From positions 1 to 64,000 of the forward strand of contig CAYTVB010000005.1 in assembly GCA_964441735.1 (NCBI GenBank): 64,000 bases of DNA. Direction: 5' to 3'. The translations under genes and the position numbers were made by a program. Under the pieces are notes generated by a model. It was not told where the DNA came from and did no database searches. It was given only the letters and a program-made list of their open reading frames with translations. The stretch is from JASMTM01 sp964441735 (GTDB lineage: Bacteria > Thermotogota > Thermotogae > Petrotogales > Kosmotogaceae). This document shows positions 61,903 to 64,000 of the stretch, in pieces (the first letter of the stretch is position 1; each line of letters starts with the position of its first letter).

Positions 61903-62583
61903 ATGGCTCAGATAGATATCCTCGATATTAATGGAAAAAATGTAGGATCAGCAAAATTGAAGGATTCAATATTCAATATTGAGCCTAACAAAGATGTAAT
62001 GTTTCGCTATGTTGATATGCAGTTAGCTTCTAGAAGGGCTGGAACTGCTTCAACAAAAGAGAGAGCTGAGGTTAGAGGTGGAGGTAGAAAGCCCTGGCCT
62101 CAAAAAGGAACTGGAAGAGCCCGAGTAGGAACAAATAGTAGTCCTCTATGGCGTCATGGTGGTGTCACTCATGGTCCGAAACCTAAAGACTGGTCTAAGA
62201 AATTGAATAAAAAGATGAAGAAACTGGCATTGAAATCTGCATTGAGCTTAAGATTTCAGGAGAAAAATATGATAATAGTTGATGATATCACCTTTGATAA
62301 GCCAGGAACGAAAGAGCTAAAGAATACACTCGATAACCTTGGTTTAAGTAACGATAAAGTGTTATTCGTACTGCCGAAAAAAACAGAGAAATATGAAAAT
62401 GTTAAAATTTCTGGCAGAAATCTTAGCAATGTAAAAGTGCTAATAGCAGATAATCCTGGCAACTCAATGAATGCCGGTAATACGAATAATATAGATGGGC
62501 TTAACGTATTTGATCTGTTGAAATATGAGAAGATTGTTTTAACCACAGCTTTAGTCGAAAAAATTGAGGAGGTGCTCGGTTAA
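61903..62583 (+). CDS. rplD: 50S ribosomal protein L4
   Basis: Lines the exit tunnel; in E. coli it also autoregulates the S10 operon. The 226 aa contain the extended loop GGGRKPWPQKGTGRARVG, WRHGGVTHGPKPKDW and LKSALSLRFQEK. I start at ATG 61903, 6 nt after GGAGG; a longer frame from 61885 begins before that site. The stop overlaps the rplW ATG (TAATG). Confidence 0.98.
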   Translation: MAQIDILDINGKNVGSAKLKDSIFNIEPNKDVMFRYVDMQLASRRAGTASTKERAEVRGGGRKPWPQKGTGRARVGTNSSPLWRHGGVTHGPKPKDWSKKLNKKMKKLALKSALSLRFQEKNMIIVDDITFDKPGTKELKNTLDNLGLSNDKVLFVLPKKTEKYENVKISGRNLSNVKVLIADNPGNSMNAGNTNNIDGLNVFDLLKYEKIVLTTALVEKIEEVLG

Positions 62584-62885
62584 TGCCTAAATTAGAATTA
62601 ACAAATAATGATGTAATAATGAAGCCGCTCACCACCGAAAAAACCGTTAGAGATGCGGAGTACAATAAATACTATTTTGAAGTTCATCCAAAAGCCAACA
62701 AATACAAGATTAAAAAGGCAGTAGAAGAACTTTTTTCCGTAAAAGTAAAGAATGTTAATGTTTCAAACGTTGCTGGTAAACCAAAAAGAAGAGGTGTTTA
62801 CACAGGCCGGAGCAGATCCTGGAAAAAAGCAGTGGTAACTTTAGCTGAAGGATACCGAATCAAAGAACTTGAAGGCCAGCACTGA
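62583..62885 (+). CDS. rplW: 50S ribosomal protein L23
   Basis: Tunnel-exit protein that docks trigger factor and SRP. The 100 aa show MKPLTTEKTVRDAE, YYFEVHPKANKYKIKKAVE, FSVKVKNVNVSNVAGK and RRGVYTGRSRSWKKAVVTL. The ATG overlaps the rplD stop, and GAGGAGGTG sits in the rplD end. Confidence 0.98.
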   Translation: MPKLELTNNDVIMKPLTTEKTVRDAEYNKYYFEVHPKANKYKIKKAVEELFSVKVKNVNVSNVAGKPKRRGVYTGRSRSWKKAVVTLAEGYRIKELEGQH

Positions 62886-62898
62886 GAGGTGATTTGAG

Positions 62899-63735
62899 AT
62901 GGCTCTAAGAAAATTCAAACCAACTACTCCTAGTAGAAGAGAAATGTTGGTTCCAGATTTTAAGGAGATAACAAAGAAAGAACCAGAGAAATCATTGGTT
63001 AAGATTATAAAGAAAAAAGGTGGTAGAAACCATCATGGTAGGATTACGGTAAGACATCATGGTGGAGGAAGGAAGCGTTATTACAGAATAATCGATTTTA
63101 AGCGTTCAAAAATTGGAGTGCCTGCCAAAGTTGTAGATTTTGAATATGATCCTAATAGAACAGCCAGGGTTGCTTTGCTAATGTATGCTGATGGTGAGAG
63201 AAAATATATCCTTGCTCCTAAGGGTTTAAAGATCAGTGATACCGTTATGAGTGGACCGAATGCAGAGATTTCTGTAGGGAATGCTCTTCCACTCGAAAAC
63301 ATTCCCATAGGAAGCATTGTGCATAATATTGAGTTTTCACCAAAAAAAGGTGGCCAGATTGCCCGCTCAGCAGGAACTTATGCCCAGTTAATGGCCAGAG
63401 AGGGAAGATATGCACTAATTAAGATGCCCTCAGGTGAATTAAGACGGGTTATTGCAAAATGCATGGCAACGATTGGCATGGTAGGAAATGAAGAGCATTC
63501 CAATGAGATATACGGTAAAGCAGGTAGAAAACGCTGGTTAGGAATTAGACCAACGGTCAGAGGTATGACTATGAATCCTGTCGATCATCCCATGGGTGGT
63601 GGAGAAGGACGAAGTAAAGGTCATATACCTAAGAGCCCCTGGGGAACTCCTGCTAAGGGTTATAAAACAAGAAGAAAAAAGAAACCATCTGATAAGCTAA
63701 TCGTGCAGAGAAGAAAGAAGAAAGGCAGGAGGTGA
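62899..63735 (+). CDS. rplB: 50S ribosomal protein L2
   Basis: Core protein close to the peptidyl transferase centre. The 278 aa include the N-terminal KFKPTTPSRREM, GRITVRHHGGGRKRYYR, YDPNRTARVALL and the C-terminal GMTMNPVDHPMGGGEGRSKG with the conserved functional His, ending in a basic tail. GAGGTGATTTGAG precedes ATG 62899. Confidence 0.98.
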   Translation: MALRKFKPTTPSRREMLVPDFKEITKKEPEKSLVKIIKKKGGRNHHGRITVRHHGGGRKRYYRIIDFKRSKIGVPAKVVDFEYDPNRTARVALLMYADGERKYILAPKGLKISDTVMSGPNAEISVGNALPLENIPIGSIVHNIEFSPKKGGQIARSAGTYAQLMAREGRYALIKMPSGELRRVIAKCMATIGMVGNEEHSNEIYGKAGRKRWLGIRPTVRGMTMNPVDHPMGGGEGRSKGHIPKSPWGTPAKGYKTRRKKKPSDKLIVQRRKKKGRR

Positions 63736-63741
63736 TTTTAG

Positions 63742-64000
63742 GTGTCTCGTTCAAAGAAAAAGGGACCATATGTATATCCTAAATTACTAAAAAAAGTACG
63801 TGAAATGAACGAAAAAGGCGAAAAGAAGCCAATAAAAACATGGAGCAGAGCATCCATGATCGTACCTGAGATGATAGGACATACAATTGCGGTATATAAC
63901 GGTATGAAACATATTCCAGTATATATTTCAGAGAATATGATTGGACACCGTCTTGGAGAGTTCGCCCCAACCAGAAGATTTGGTGGTCATTCTGAAAAGA
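63742..64000 (+). CDS. rpsS: 30S ribosomal protein S19 (C-terminal end outside window)
   Basis: Head protein of the 30S subunit. The visible 86 codons read SRSKKKGPYVYPKLLKKV, then TWSRASMIVPEMIGHTIAVYNG, PVYISENMIGHRLGEF and APTRRFGGH, covering almost the whole of a typical 92-aa S19. The start is GTG 63742, with AGGAGGTG in the rplB stop region 6-8 nt upstream. The gene is cut by the window end. Confidence 0.96.
   Translation, partial: MSRSKKKGPYVYPKLLKKVREMNEKGEKKPIKTWSRASMIVPEMIGHTIAVYNGMKHIPVYISENMIGHRLGEFAPTRRFGGHSEK

Overview
The window is a gene-dense bacterial chromosome segment: almost no gap reaches 300 bases, genes often overlap by 1 to 23 nt, and strong GGAGG-type ribosome binding sites and sigma-70 style promoters are common. 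Gene content and order suggest a member of the Thermotogota, probably near Kosmotoga or Mesotoga. Pointers are the bacterial-type spermidine genes speD and speE, the rpmH-rnpA-yidD-yidC-jag block, the rpsL-rpsG-fusA-tuf-rpsJ-rplC order, several genes with archaeal-type relatives (a COG1031-like radical SAM protein, an AsnRS-like asparagine synthetase, a class II photolyase) and exported proteins that could belong to a toga. This placement is inference from family knowledge, not from a search.

Layout. 1-6.6 kb (minus): speD-speE behind their own promoter and leader hairpin, and an upstream operon recN, HEAT protein, murB, hflK, hflC, yigZ. 6.7-10.2 kb (plus): rpmH, rnpA, yidD, yidC, jag, a cupin and an FmdB-like zinc ribbon, facing clpX-tsaD (minus, 10.1-12.3 kb). 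12.5-16.6 kb (plus): radical SAM/HhH protein, L-asparaginase, AI-2E-type permease. 16.6-18.6 kb (minus): NYN RNase and queA. 18.7-22.1 kb (plus): rpmE, an S1 protein, alpha-glucan phosphorylase. 22.1-29.7 kb (minus): a long operon murJ, DEDDh exonuclease, PIN-PhoH ATPase, DUF4911, tandem HAD protein, YqeH GTPase, PduL, DUF72 protein and a small unknown. 29.8-39.2 kb is a mosaic of short, mostly single transcription units on both strands. 39.2-52.5 kb (plus): a long gene train of CBS-ACT protein, uppP, MBL hydrolase, glgA, galT, gatC, yraN, phosphoglucomutase, an unknown, truA, an exported unknown, secA and prfB. 52.5-56.5 kb (plus): rsmH, an FtsL-like protein, a division-type PBP and holA. 56.6-64 kb (plus): the str and S10 ribosomal operons, cut at rpsS.

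The most striking signal lies at 34.98-35.17 kb, upstream of the AsnRS-like asparagine synthetase gene. A promoter is followed by a 27-codon leader ORF with six Asn codons, five of them within six consecutive codons. Next come a segment nearly identical to the 3' arm of a terminator, and then that strong terminator just before the synthetase RBS. This is the architecture of ribosome-mediated transcription attenuation, here apparently sensing charged Asn-tRNA to control asparagine synthesis. Other points worth attention are apparent non-canonical start codons (AUA for the division PBP, possibly AUU for rnpA), a palindromic terminator-like hairpin in the speD leader, two proteins built from internal duplications (HAD-HAD; HD-like with one degenerate copy), and two enzymes that lack a canonical catalytic residue.

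No tRNA, rRNA, CRISPR array, insertion sequence, phage gene or replication origin was recognised.
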